A stretch of 64,000 bases of DNA from Rhodamnia argentea (lineage: Eukaryota > Streptophyta > Magnoliopsida > Myrtales > Myrtaceae): the NCBI RefSeq assembly GCF_020921035.1, contig NC_063155.1, positions 17,875,311 through 17,939,310 on the forward strand, written 5' to 3'. Below, piece by piece: positions 29,687 through 42,218 of the stretch. The position numbers were made by a program, and so were the translations under genes. Within the stretch, counting starts at the first letter, position 1, and every line of letters starts with the position of its first letter. The notes under the pieces are model-generated. The model was not told the DNA's origin and searched no databases. It saw only the letters and a program-made list of their open reading frames with translations.

Positions 29687-30661
29687 TCAATGGGTCATCA
29701 ACAATCCCAACAACATACCCACCCACAAGATACCCGACCCGCCACCGAGCAGAGCCGCCGCCGCCCCGCCGGCAAAACTCCCTCCCGGTGTGCTCGTAGC
29801 CAGCACCAACACCATCCAGTCATCCTCGGACCCGAGGCCAGCCCCCGTGAACCTAGAGCCGTTCAGGTACTTCTGGTATGTGGTGCGGGTGTAGTTGGTG
29901 AGGACGAGCGTGGGGACCAGCTTCGGCACACACACCGGGAGTATGACCCCGTCCGTCGTGCTGTTGGGGTTGATCTTGCACTTGGACAGGGCGTCCTGGT
30001 AGCTGGAGGACTGCAGGCCGACGCCGGGGAGGGTGTTGGCGCCGTACGTGGCGGAGCAGGGCTGGTCCTCGATCTTGTCGGCAAGCTTGTCCGCAAGGCA
30101 CATGGCCTTGTCGTTCTTGGCGAGCTGTGGGAGGTTCAGGGACTTTCTGTAGCTGTTGATGCCTTGAAGAAGATTGTCTTCTTCTTCTTCTGCAATAACA
30201 CATTAGAGCGAAGAGTGGAAGCTCTCAGATTACTCCTTATTCACACAGTTCAGATCATTCAAGAGCCCCACATGTAAAACACCTTATGGATTGACAGTTA
30301 AGTTATTCGGACATTTACAATCAAGAAACAACACCAGTCGAAACAAACGCGAGCTGCTACTAATGAATTACTAAAAGTAATGACAAGATCATCAGATCTG
30401 CAAAGGCAGAATTCAACTCAGAACTGACGAAATGACGCATGCACTCAAGTCGTGAATCCAAAGTAGACGATACCATGAAAACATCAGCAACAACAGCAAA
30501 AAAAGTGAAAAGGGCAACTACTCCACATGTGAAAACTTACACACCCAGGAAGTTTAATTTATATCGAAACAGGACATACCATCGCAGACCACTGGGTGCG
30601 ATTGCAAGAAGATGGCGTGAACGAGAACAAACCCAGAGAGGAGAAATTTGACTGAACTCAT
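29687..30661 (-). CDS. Small GPI-anchored protein, At5g19250/At3g06035-like
   Basis: Two exons, 30661-30580 and 30189-29687, encode 194 residues. The first exon is a signal peptide (SVKFLLSGFVLVHAIFLQ) ending near VVCDE. The mature part starts with an acidic run and continues INSYRKSLNLPQLAKNDKAMCLADKLADKI, PCSATYGANTLPG, YQDALSKCKINPNSTTDG, VILPVCVPKLVPTLVLTNYT and TYQKYLNGSRFTGAG, with conserved Cys residues. A Gly/Ala-rich linker and hydrophobic tail (GILWVGMLLGLLMTH) fit a GPI attachment signal. The family is plant-specific, sits on the outer plasma membrane and has no known reaction. The join (G plus AA, giving Glu) keeps frame. A strong plus-strand shadow frame overlaps exon 2 because of its high GC. 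Confidence 0.82.
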
Positions 30662-31880
30662 GGTGATCAATGGAGGTGAGATCGCCGTGCGTCAGCAGCG
30701 AACAATGGTAACTTGTTACAGATTTTCTTCAGACCAAGTGGAAACGGAAAGAGGAGCTCTTTCGTGTTTGAAGTTTGGCTTCTGGTGCTTCTTCTTTTGA
30801 AGGTTATCTACTAATCTTATGAGCTTTTCTCCTTTCTCCGATGGGAGTTTCCAGGTGGCCACGTCGTTCCCTCCGCTTCCCAGCAAAGGCGACGTACCGA
30901 GCTGACAGATGAGCAAACAGGTGGCAGGCATGCAGGAAAAATTGAAAAACAGAGACTCCCACTGCCTATTTCACCTCGCAATTTCATGCAAGTTTCATAT
31001 TCGATGTATTACATCTTGGTACAGGGCTTCCTACTGCAGCTAGCTACAGAGGTGACAAAGAGACCGATAAAGAATGCCGTAACCTTTTTAGGTGGTGGTG
31101 GCAGGACTCCTCAAGATGGTATAGATCACACGATTTCCGAGAGTATTTTATGCAAAACACGCGATGTGAATATATAGTTGAGATTATACCATGAGAGAAG
31201 CATTACCCTCTTAACTTTACGGGCTCTAATCTTAAAATTGTTGGCGGGCAAACACATTAGTTCTAGTTACAACACAACACACGATCCTATTACAATTATA
31301 GTAGATAAGTAAAAGGCAATGCAAACTCTAAAACTGGAGATCGATTCATATAAATTACTCTGGGTTCTATATAGGTCAGAAGCCCGAAATTATGACTGAT
31401 TCATAAGAGTTGCGAGATGTTTCATAAGATTTTTGAGGTGATCAAGTCTCTAAATCTAACTATAGGCTTGCTTTTGACCTTATATATAATATAACAACGA
31501 GAAGGGACATCTGCAGCGCTCTGAAATTCTCCGGATCCTTCCTCGTCGAAACAAAAAAAGATCAAGACCGACGAGGATGTCGGTGCGTCCTGATCGGGGT
31601 CTGCCTGCTTGGCTTCGGCTCCAAGGGCAGCGTTGCGTCTGTCGACGTTGCTCACTTCGCGTATTCATGCGAAGCCAGGTGGACAGAGCCCTTCACGGGA
31701 GCTGGCCACGAGGAGCCAAGGCGCTGCCACGTAACGCTACGTGGCCGGTTCTCCATCAGCTGGCCAGCGAAGCACGTCGCAGCTCCCATTTTAAACACTT
31801 ACACGCGCGCTTTCCGAGTTTGGACGCTCGCCTGTGAATTGTGTTCAGTTGTTCAGAGTTTTTCTGTGCCTTAGAGGAGA
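30662..31880. other. Divergent intergenic region between the GPI protein and the SDR
   Basis: The two genes point away from each other, so both promoters lie here. A tatatataatata stretch at about 31482-31494 is a possible TATA site about 390 bp upstream of the SDR start. No gene or clear repeat is seen. Confidence 0.4.
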
Positions 31881-33176
31881 ATGGCGTCGGGAGGAGGAGG
31901 AGGAGAGCAGTTTCCGCCGCAGAGGCAGGAGAGGCAGCCGGGGAAAGAGCACGTGATGGAACCCCCTCCCCAGTTCGCCAGCCCCGATTACAAGCCCGCC
32001 GGCAAGCTCAAGGTCTTCTCTTTCAACTTCATCCTAGGCTCTGTTTCTTTATAAGGAAGGCCGAAATGGCAAAGGGCAAGAATTTCATCCTCTTTGCATT
32101 TCCCACTCAACTGTCCTAACTTTGGTAAAACATAACCTAAGTAATTTTGAGATTCAACAGGAATTTAGTAGGATATCTGTCATGCATGCATCCATGATGT
32201 GTTGACTCGTTTTGAAAATTCTAAAAGGGGAAAGTCGCCCTCGTCACCGGAGGGGACTCCGGTATAGGGAGAGCGGTCTGCCATTGCTACGCGCAAGAGG
32301 GGGCAACGGTGGCATTCACCTTCGTGAAGGGTCGAGAGGACAAGGATGCGAACGACACGCTCCGGATGCTGATACAAGCGAAGGCGTCTAACACGATGGA
32401 TCCGATAGCCATAGGCGTGCCTGATGTAGGGTACGACGACACTTGCAAGGAAGTGGTTCATGAAGTGGTCAATAAGTTTGGTCGGATTGATATACTTGTG
32501 AACAACGCTGCTGAGCAGTATGAGTCCAGCAACATTGAAGAGATTGATGAGGCGAGGCTTGAGAGAGTCTTCAGGACTAATATATTTGCCCCCCTCTTCA
32601 TGACCAGGTATATAGTAAGACATAGTTTTAGAGCAACTTGCGTATAAATGGTTCGTGCGTAAACATGAAATTTCCTCCTGAGTGTTTGGAGTTTAATATC
32701 GTAGGCATGCTCTGAAGCACATGAAGGAAGGTAGCGCCATCATCAACACGACGTCGATAGTCGCTTACAAAGGAAGTCCCAAGCTGCTCGACTACACGGC
32801 AACCAAAGGAGCGATCGTAGCCTTCACCAGAGGACTTGCGCTTCACCTAGTGAGCAAGGGCATACGAGTCAACGGCGTCGCGCCGGGGCCCATCTGGACC
32901 CCACTGATCCCGGCCTCCTTCGGCGAGGAAGAGGTCAAGAAGTTCGGGTCGGAGGTGCCAATGAAACGGGCCGGGCAGCCCATCGAGGTCGCGCCGTGCT
33001 ACGTGTTTCTCGCGTGCAACCACTGCTCCTCCTACATGACTGGCCAGGTCCTTCATCCCAATGGTGAGCATACTCGGTATACTTCAAGTTTCATTCACTT
33101 AAATTGTCAATTGCTACCGAGAATGTGATTTGGCTCTGCAATTTCTTTGCCAGGTGGTGCAATAGTGAACGGTTAA
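31881..33176 (+). CDS. Short-chain dehydrogenase, glucose/ribitol dehydrogenase type
   Basis: Four exons, 31881-32012, 32228-32607, 32705-33063 and 33154-33176, give 297 residues, normal for this family. The N-terminal 40 residues are Gly/Gln/Pro-rich, ending FASPDYKPAGKLKGK. The Rossmann motif is TGGDSGIG, followed by LVNNAAEQYE and the catalytic triad region NTTSIVAYKG with YTATK. VNGVAPGPIWTPLIP and the C-terminus HPNGGAIVNG are typical. Related plant proteins, first named from barley embryo, are NADP(H)-dependent aldehyde reductases that act on reactive aldehydes or sugars; the substrate here is unknown. The last exon is only 23 bp and completes the conserved end. No targeting peptide is obvious. 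It converges on mevalonate kinase. Confidence 0.92.
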
Positions 33177-33843
33177 AATGATGGAAGTGAAACGGAGGTG
33201 TGCCTTGTGCTGTTGAGTCTGTCAGAAGTGCAAATATGCCTTTTCCCAGCTGATGTATAATATGAAGAAAGCTTTGAGTTTCAAGCAAAATAAGATATGA
33301 ACCTTAGTGCATGTTACGTTACAACTGTAACTGGTCAATACTAAAGAATGCAATATAATTTTATCATATGTATGCTTAGTGTCGAGACTTGTGTATGCTA
33401 CGTAATCTTCAGATTCCTCACTCATCAGGTTGTGATTCAATAGTGCTAAAGGACGCAACGCATTGTTGTGCTCGGTTCACTCGTGAATCACCACTGCAAA
33501 GAGAATGGAAAGGACCACACGGTACAATCCGGATCTGTAGACAAGAAACAACAGAAACCCAAGTAGAGAACAGAACGTTGCAAAAGCGGTTCGCCCGATC
33601 GGCTTATTGGGCCGAATTAAGAGCAATGTATTGCTCGTGTTAACCAAATTTGAACACTTGATATGCGGCAACATAGTGTGATCCAACATCAATGAGGAGC
33701 GAGACTAAAGAGTGCGGGTAAAGTCCAAACACACAAGGCAAGAGACCATAATATACAAGTACAACAAGAAGCTCAGGAGAAGGAAGGCGAATCGTTCAAT
33801 GGGTTCGTGCAATTTCTGCATCTTTAGCCACTGTGAGATGGGA
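33177..33843. other. Convergent 3' ends of the SDR and mevalonate kinase
   Basis: About 670 bp containing both 3' UTRs. No gene or repeat is recognised. Confidence 0.5.
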
Positions 33844-36771
33844 TCATGAAGAACCGCAGAAAGAGACTTGCGCCCCTTTCCCGCCAATTCCAGCGATCAA
33901 GCATTGGAATCCGCAAGTCTCCAATTCAGCAATTACTTTGTCAACAACTGTTCCTGATAACACTGATCCGCAGGGTCAAGGAACGGACTTACAAACAGAA
34001 CACGAGTACCTGAGACAGAACATAGTCACCCATCTTCGAAATTCTAGAAAAGATTTTTCAAGAATCAGGATTGCCAGAGCACTCAGAGAATGTAAACAAT
34101 AATTCAGATGTTCTCGTCTGCAAAGTCAAGACAGATTTCTAAGGTGCCAAGACATATTTACCAACGGTGTCGGTGTCTTTCCATGTTCTTGTCCTAGGAT
34201 GGAACTTACATTGCATTTGCATGAAAAACATCCTAAGCCTTCATGAGCAGGTATTGCCTCTTACTTCTTTCTTGACACTCATGCGATTATATGCACTCCC
34301 ATGGGGATGCAACTCATGCAAGTTTTTGAGAGAAGTGTGCACGTCCTACGCAAGCATTCTCTCAAAACCTTTTTTATGCTTGTGAGGAGACTTGATGCTT
34401 TAATTAAAAGACCACATGCATGACACTAGTGGAAACTTGAAACTAAACAGATGACATTATCAAGAGAAAAAGAATTAAGGGAAAGGATACAGGTTGGTAG
34501 CAACGTGAGAACACAGCCTCCGCCCCCAGCTCCGGTTAGTTTAGAGGTTAATTTGAACTTTAATGTCGTCCGCAAGACTGTCTCTATTGAGGCATGGCTG
34601 ACCCCCATGCACTGCAGCAAACCTTGATTCATTTCCATCAACTCCCCTATTTTCTCTTCCTTCTCTGTTACCGAAATGTCATCAGGAGCGGGGGCTTGGA
34701 TTATAGTTGACAATTCTTTGCTGATAGAATCAACAGCGTTAAACACACTAGTCATGGCATCTGGATGTCTTAAGGTCCTCTCAGAAACACCTGCAACCAA
34801 AGCCTTCGTGTTTCTCCCCACTTTTGTGTTGGTAATGAGCATTCTAAGGGGAACAGCGGACTTGATGCGCGTCAAACCTCCTGACTTAAACTTGATCATG
34901 TTACCTGCAGAAGAAAGTTTACAGCAACCCATTCTAATTGAGCTCAATAACTTAGAAGACTCTATTTAGCTTCTCCTGATTCACAGCCAAAGGAGATCAG
35001 GAACCATTCAATTGAATCACTAGATCTAGTAGCATTGACAATTTCTAGATTCCATATTTTCTTAATGTTCAACCACTACTTGGAGTTCATACTTCATAGA
35101 CCACGAAACAATCCACGTTATGAAGAGTTTTCCTTCCATTTGCTTTTCGCTAGAATACCGAATAGATAAAAAAGGCTCCCAAACCACATTACAGTTAATC
35201 TTTCCCTTGAATGCTGGCATGCAGACCAGGACAGGTGAGGATCATAATCAATCTGGATGTAAAGGTAACAATTTACTTGCATAAGATGCCTACCATATGT
35301 GCTCACAGTGTTGTCGATTCCTGATGGCTTTCCATGAATAATCTTTTCGCCTTCAAAAGCCCATTTGTTCAACAATTCAAGTTCATTCTCCCCAAAATCA
35401 AGCCATCCTTGATGGCCTTTGTCCAAGCTCGAAGATTTGGAGAAAGCAAGAAAAGCAGCTGAGAGCGCCACACAAATTGCAGCAGATGATCCCAAGCCTG
35501 AACCAAGAGGAAGCTCGGAAGTGATAATCACAGTGGCAGGCTTAAACCTGACGCACAAAGAGGAAAACATTAGAACTATTCACCATGCAAGATGTATTAC
35601 TAAACCTGATTAAAATAGCCATACCCTTGGATACAGGTGTAGAGCCAGAGGAAAGCTGAAACCCCAGATGCAAGTGCAAGTTTTGCCTCTGGAATATTTT
35701 GTTCTTCAACTAGTGCAGAAATGGATTCTGCAAATTTCCCAGAGCATGTCGCAGGGGTTGAACTGTCGAGACCATTTGATTCTGGAAGTGCTTCTTTAAT
35801 TCTACCAATAGGCCAAGAAAATTCTAAGCCTATGTCCTTGAGTTGGAGTATAAGGGTGTCATTCGTCTCTGCTTAGAAAGACAATATGTCACAACCAAAG
35901 CTAATAAAAGATCTAGGCATTGATTGAGCAACATACTGAATTTCTAATGTCTAAAACTTATTGTATTGTATCGTATCAGATACACAGAGTGCATATATCA
36001 TGGCGCCAAACATGCTCTCCGTTACGTGCTTCATGCACCAATTTAAACACAGCAAGTTCAACCAGATTGGGAAAAGACTCAGTACTCACCCAGATGGCAA
36101 AACAAATTAAAGGCCACTTAGGATTGTTAAAGTATTCATCTTTAGAACCTTTTTTATCTCTCATATTTATCCATAGAAGATAATTAAGATCATCATCTAT
36201 AGAGGATTCCATGATTTGACTTCAATCGTTACCGCAAGAACGTACAAAACTGAACACATTTGAGAGTTGAGCAACTGAAATAAGAAAAGCCAGAGTAGTG
36301 GAGAATAAGAGTAAAACTGAGTCCATCCAACTAAGGATTGAACACATCGAACTCAGCTCAACTTGAGCCTACCAGGAATTGATGGCTCCTTCTAGAACCT
36401 TGTCATAGGCCAACGTAAATTTTCATTTCAGCAAGAGGACACCTGATGACACTATCTCAAAACAAACTTCACAAAAGCATCACTCAGCCTGGACTCGACC
36501 CCCTATTCCTATTGATTCGAAACTCAAACTAAGGATAGAAGCCGCTGCTTTCCCATAGAGGGAGCGAAAAACCAAAGCTCAGATCAAACGAAAGCAAAGC
36601 CCAGGCACGTAATAGCGCGGGAAAGAGGGGAAATGTACCGGACGGTGGTGGGATGCGGAGAGTGATGTAGGTGTAGAGATTGATGGAAGCGGCCACGGCG
36701 GTCGATCCGTGGACCACCGCGTGCTCGCCGGAGAGGATGATTTTGCCGGGCGCTCTCGCCGTCACCTCCAT
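33844..36771 (-). CDS. MVK: Mevalonate kinase
   Basis: Five exons, 36771-36639, 35868-35625, 35547-35294, 34904-34491 and 33962-33844, give 387 residues against about 380 in known plants. The enzyme phosphorylates mevalonate with ATP in the mevalonate route to isoprenoids and sterols (cytosol/peroxisome). It is a GHMP kinase: the N-terminus ARAPGKIILSGEHAVVHGS has the family start; the ATP loop is PLGSGLGSSAA; the conserved HGKPSGIDNTVSTYG supplies an Asp; the third motif is KLTGAGGGGCVLTLLP. The last exon starts at the acceptor after cggatcag, because only this joins ACC-T to TG-TTA-TCA and gives PTLLSGTVVDK. The C-terminal part reads IAGIGGKGAQVSF. No damage is seen. Confidence 0.94.
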
Positions 36772-38896
36772 TTCGGCTTCTCTAGATTCACACGGTCGCC
36801 GATTGCGAGTTCGATTTCGTCGGACAGTGATTCGATTGATCGGTCGATTGTCGCCCGCTCGAGAGAGACTGCTGTGAATGTGTGAGAATGTGGAGAGGTC
36901 TTGAACAGGGGACTGGATCTCTGCTGTGGCGGAGAAAAAGGAACTCGGTAGCCATTAACTATTCCCTTTTGCTGCAATTGTTTGGTGCGTGGCGCCAACA
37001 CTCGCGCCCACACGCGCGCGTGGCACGACGCGATTCTTGAAATGTTTTTTTTTTCCGCTTTCTCTTTTTAAGGGTGAAAAAAAAGGCAAAAAAAAAAAAC
37101 ACAAAAATTCCAAATTATGTCGACACGTTAATTTTTTTTAAACGGAAATTTTCAAACTCGTACACTTGCGGCAATATTTGCTCTCCGTCAATATTCCATC
37201 GACAAACGGCATTAAAAAAATCTTCCCACACTAATTATGAACTAAGACAAACGATCTTGAAATGATTGTTTGCATAGTTTAAGTGAAATAAAGATGACGT
37301 CCTTTTGGCTAAAAAATCATTTAACGAAATTCTGACTGAAAGCAAACGCATCACACGAGTACAAATTTCGGAGTTCTTTACGTCACAAGAAAAAATTGAG
37401 GGTAAATGTGCCGGTGGGTATAATTTGGGACTTTTCGATATCACAAAAAAGCGCGGTGTAAATGAATAAAGTTTTTTTCGAGCAAAACAAAAGAAAAATG
37501 AATACAATTTGGACTTTTCGGTTGATTTTTTTTTTCCGAAAAAAACATATATTTTATGTAATAAGACAATCACATTGGCTCCAAAATACACTTATTATCC
37601 TACATCGTGTTTATTCGAAATCAATAATATTAGTTAGCTTATTACATCACATGTTATTGTTAATGTGTATTTCGAAATGGGTGGATTTTTTCCCATTTGG
37701 CTTGTCATGCATGCTTATTGTGTCATTTGAGCATTTAGCTTGGTCTTCCGATACCACATTGTTGTGCCTGCTCGTGTGTATAGATCATATAAAGATGTAT
37801 ATCAATTAAAAGTTGGTACACACTTTTTTTTTTTTTTTTTTGCTTAATTAGCATGCTCCGTCACCGATAGAAAAATGAAAATGATCGAGAATGAATCTGA
37901 ATCGTGGTCGCTTGATTTTGAAACACCTTCTATTTTAATCGTTGAGGTTGAATATTTTTTAAAAGAATTGAAACGGGACAGTTCAGTTTTACTTTCACTT
38001 AATGTTTCTTCACCATTCTCTAATCATCATCCGAGGAAGTTTGAAGCCACTATAATGTCCAATGTGACGGACCCCCACAACGATATTAAAGGAAAATAAA
38101 AATAGAGTATGAAGGCTTAATGATCCTCGCCGTCGTAGTTTCTCACGTTCGCAGGATTCTAACCTATCTCAATAAGGGTGTCCGCTTCCACAGTTGGCCT
38201 TAGGAGGGCCGCACGAACCCCTATAAGACCACCTCCCGCCGACACGGGCGGCGGCCCTTGCCGGGGAGAGAGAACACGCGACCCCTGACCTGAGGTCGGC
38301 GCAATCCCTTGCGCGTGAGCTTTGCGGGAGTCAACTATACAAGTGGGGGAGCGGAGCGGAGCCTGCGACCAAGTACCATGTCGACGGTCGATGGTCAAAG
38401 GGCCGAAGTCAAACTTTTCAGCCTCGAAAATGAGCTCTGCTTGTTTTCATCGTTACCAGCGAGACCGCACCATTAAACTACATACGGCTCACCCACCATC
38501 CTCGTGTTCAACGAGGTTGAAATAAGTAAGAGTGAAGAGTGAACTACTTTAGGATCAGCCACCCGTCGAATTCAATTCTTCAATTTATGTAATTCTGGAA
38601 CCTGGAATCTAAAATCGGTTCCAGAGTATTCTCAACTTCTACCTATATTCTTAATTGAATGATTGTGATAAATCATCATCTCTAATGATCACCATTTGGA
38701 GATATAATCCACCGATCACAACTCATATTTAGACACACGAATAATATGAAATATCAATAAAGTAAAATTCTCAGTCATGAATGTCATAGAAAATGGAAAC
38801 TTAGACTAATGATTCCAACTTACACGCTTATCGTCGGACGCTGTGGAATGCTACAAGATTACGCGAGATCATAGAACAAGAAAAACACAAAGACAA
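36772..38896. other. Mevalonate kinase promoter and intergenic DNA
   Basis: The first 250 bp are the upstream region of MVK. From 37080 to 38100 the sequence is AT-rich with long A and T runs. 38160-38345 is a GC-rich block I cannot assign. 38580-38700 has ggaacctggaatc / ggttccag motifs. No gene is supported. Confidence 0.4.
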
Positions 38897-38957
38897 GGCG
38901 GGTTTCGGGTTCCAAGTAAGACATGTTCCATATTCTACTTGAAACCCGAAACCCGCC
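38897..38957. repeat. Near-perfect 22-bp hairpin with 17-nt loop
   Basis: The left arm 38897-38918 starts ggcgggtttcgggttcc and the right arm 38936-38957 is its reverse complement with one mismatch. The surrounding aacccgaaacc motifs (to about 38995) resemble subterminal repeats of small hAT-type MITEs, but I could not define ends or a target duplication. Confidence 0.7.
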
Positions 38958-39474
38958 CGTCGAATTGGTTCCTCAATTTTTAAAAACCCGAAACCGTGCT
39001 CACCCTTGGAAACAATGAAGCCTACAACGATCGACTTTCTCAATTAGCTCGAGGATACACCGTTCGATGGGCGAATTAATAGCGTTTGAAGTGTTACTTT
39101 CCTTCGAGCGTAAAGTTAACCTACCGTACCAGCACAAATTAATCTCTAACAACCTAACATTGATGGGGCCATGTCACTATGCTAGGGAGGAGCCACGCAG
39201 CTAAAAAGTCTTCAGATGTGTGCGCATGCTTGACATGACTTCTCCGTTTTATTATTATTATAAGTAATGCAACATTGGACGCTGACCAAATTGCCGAAGA
39301 CAATAAATAGATGGAACGTCCACTTCGGAGTCCAAAGACGACGGCTTTATGGACTTAGAATGGTATTGACTTTCGCACTCGAGCCATCCCATGCGATGTC
39401 CTCCTTCAGCCACGCAACGGCGAAAGGGAATATTTAGTTTTGATTCGGATGCGATTGGATGCGGTGTTCAAATC
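38958..39474. other. Intergenic, no recognised feature
   Basis: About 500 bp before the LTR element, with no gene or obvious repeat after the hairpin flank. Confidence 0.4.
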
Positions 39475-40260
39475 TTTCGACACCCAAAAATGATTAACGT
39501 TTTGTTGTTATCAACAATATCGGATTTAGCCGATAAGAGCAGAGTTTGATCACTAATGAACAGAGTTACCGGCAACTTGATGGGAATTGGTAACTTGTCG
39601 GTGAATTCATCGGCAACATAACTTGAAGTTATCGACGGGAGTATTGAAGTTTCTCGTGAATTAATAGGTATCAACGGTGAGCAACCGACGCTAAGATAAC
39701 CATTGGTGAATTATGTCTTATCGGTTCATGAAGTAACTTCCAATAACCACCGAAGTTATTCGAACGTAATCGTGGGTTGGTTATATCTTATATATGTGCA
39801 ATAACTTTCGGTAATCACCGAGAAGGAGTTATTTGTTCTTTTTAATTTGGTAATTGCTATGTGTAACCTCCGTTTGGAAGGATTATAAATACCCAAGTGT
39901 ATTTTTTGTAAACCCCCTTCAATCAATGACAGAACTCAATATTTTTTGCATTTATCTTTGCTTTCTGCAATTTATCTTTTTTTGTGGCATCTTTCAATGC
40001 CCATACTTTAGCCGTAATTTCAGATGCTTCATCGTCGATTAAATTTCATCTATCTATCTTATCATTTTTTTCGTCGGTTAAATTCCAAGTGAAGTATTTT
40101 TTACTCGTCATCGATTAAATTTCCACGAAGCATACCCGTTCCTTGTAATTCGTTGAGATTTCTTGTCTAAATTGCCACGTAACCGGATTCGTTCTAGAAA
40201 AGCTGAAGACCACAACCTTTGGGGAAAGATATTTCGTCGTGGATGGATTCTAGCGAAACA
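39475..40260 (+). repeat. 5' LTR of retroelement copy A
   Basis: It runs from cgacacccaaaaatgat (decayed start) to ttctagcgaaaca. It includes a likely TATA-like tataaatac at 39886 and the conserved phrase cccccttcaatcaatgac, both shared with the LTR at 58510. Confidence 0.7.
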
Positions 40261-40313
40261 GTTTTTTTGGTATACTTGGTGGGACAACTTGTGGTTTGAT
40301 TTGAGGAAATTCA

Positions 40314-41985
40314 ATGCCGAGAACAAGGAATCATCCAAAGCCTAACAAATGCCGCGGGAAACGATCCTAATGGCAGTAATGTGTCTGTGCACTCCGAATC
40401 TTCAGCCGTTAATCGAATGGCAAAAGAAGGCCAACGCGAAAGGGCAGATTTTTTTCCCGACGTCTCACCGAAGATCAATCGAGAGAAGTGACACTAAATC
40501 CTCATATGTTGGCCGTCATGGGAAGGATGTTCGAGGAGCAACAAGATGAACTGGCTAATTCATGCAGTCAATCATCTTATGGGAGTGCTCAAGCCCATGA
40601 TACACAATTTGGTGAATGAACTTAGTTCGAGGCTGGAACCATCAAGTCAGACGCTTCCAATGCAAGGAAGCCAAGCGGCGATCGGGTATGTACCCTCAAT
40701 CTGCTATTCTCATCTAAATAATGTCGATAAAACCAACAGTCAAAATATTGCTATGCCTAAAGTTGCCAATGGTCAGAACCAAAGTAACCTAATTTAATTG
40801 ATATGGAAAATATTGTTAATAAAAGTGGTCCAGTTCAAGGCAATGCTACTTAAAATAACAATATAATGGAAAATCAAAGTTTGCCGATGCCAATTGATGA
40901 AAATCATATAGCTATATCGCCAACGACCCTTGGCAATGTGACTCGGCCTATGAAGAATGTAACACCCCTACCCGGTAGGGGAGTACAACCACCGTAAATC
41001 GGTGTGGTCAACTCGCCGAACATCAACATAATGGTACCGTCAAATATTGTTATGGCTACACCACTGAATCTTGGTGTGGTCAATTAACCGAATTTGGGGC
41101 ATATGCCATAAGGACCCCAAATCCCAATGACTAATTGGGCTAGACCGCCTGCTCCCCCCAAGGGGCAGAATGCCTAGGTCCAATAAGGTCAACAAATTCA
41201 AAACACTCAAGAGAACCAGTTATTGGTTGAGCAAATAGTAGGGATTATGTTACAGCGAACGGGTATCGATGGGTTATCCCTAGGCCCATGTATAAGAAAT
41301 CATATCCTGAATGGGTTGATAACCAGCAATTTCCAAGAAGCTTTGAAATCATCAAATTTTCCATTTTTATTGGTGAAGATGAACAATTGACTATTAAACA
41401 TATTGTCAATTCATAGACCAATGCAGAGAAACAAAGACAAATGAGTTTTTAAGGCTTAGGTTATTTCCTTTGTCCTTGTCAAAAATTGCTTTTGCCTAGT
41501 ACACCCACCGACTTACCACCTAATTCAGTATGTAATTGGGCAAAAAAGGAGAAACAATTCCATTCTCAATTTTTTCGAACGATGCCCGAGGTATCGATTC
41601 TTGATTTGGCTACACTCTATCAATACAATAACGAGTCGGTCGATTAGTTTATTGCTCAATTTAAAAAGACTAGAAATAAATGCTTTACTTCCCTCTCGGA
41701 GAAAGAATCCGCGAATTTGGCTTTCAATGGATAAAAATTCAATCTAAGAGAAAAATTCGAAGGCCAAAACTTTTTGCCAATTTATTTGAATTGGCAACGA
41801 GTATGTCTAACTATGAGCAATACTTAAGGACAAAGATAGAGGGCTACGAGAAGATTTTACACAAAATGTGGTTTCTGTGAAAAAATGCGGCAGATGATGA
41901 ATCTAATCAAGATAACATTCCACAAAGGAAGATTGAATTTGCCGAAGACCAGAGGGCACGTGTTGACACCCAATTACTTGATATG
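40314..41985 (+). pseudogene. Degenerate retrotransposon gag gene, copy A
   Basis: The gag frame appears to begin at 40314 and shifts within the first 50 codons. Recognisable gag-like segments include the region around 41460-41640 (phrases matching a capsid core with CNWAKKEKQFHSQFF and LDLATLYQYNNES) and 41680-41880. Multiple stops and frameshifts are present. The nearest relatives are gag proteins of Gypsy-type plant elements, by memory of the pattern only. Confidence 0.6.
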
Positions 41986-42218
41986 AAAATCAATTGATCC
42001 ATGCATGGTTCAATTCTTTTGAGGGAGTGTTTGTTGACACCAAAAAATGATCAAGTTTTGATTGTTATCGGCAAGTATCGGACTTAGCCGATTAGAGCAA
42101 AGTTTGATCAACAATGAACAGAGTTATTGACAATTTGAAGGAAATGGTAACTCACTAGTAAAGTCACCGACAACACAACGTGCATGAATTCCGAGGCACG
42201 AATCACAATGTCCTTTAG

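Larger units (their letters stand above)
39475..42218 (+). mobile_element. Gag-only LTR retrotransposon (TR-GAG-like), copy A
   Basis: The 5' LTR spans about 39475-40260 and the 3' LTR begins TGTTGACACC at 42032 after a purine-rich gagggagtg stretch. The LTRs share agagcaaagtttgatc- and aatgaacagagtt-type phrases. The 3' LTR is internally deleted: about 150 bp of its start is joined near 42182 to its last bases (gaattccgaggcac...). The interior, about 1.77 kb, encodes only gag-like sequence. No protease, reverse transcriptase or integrase is present between LTRs, so the element depended on a partner. Confidence 0.7.

Noticed and set aside
29591-30277. 228-codon plus-strand ORF
   Set aside because: It lies antisense to the GPI-protein exon 2, which has a signal peptide, conserved Cys and correct splice sites. 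The plus frame is a GC shadow.
38159-38398. 79-aa GC-rich minus-strand ORF
   Set aside because: Isolated, no start context, no family match; likely chance in a GC-rich block.
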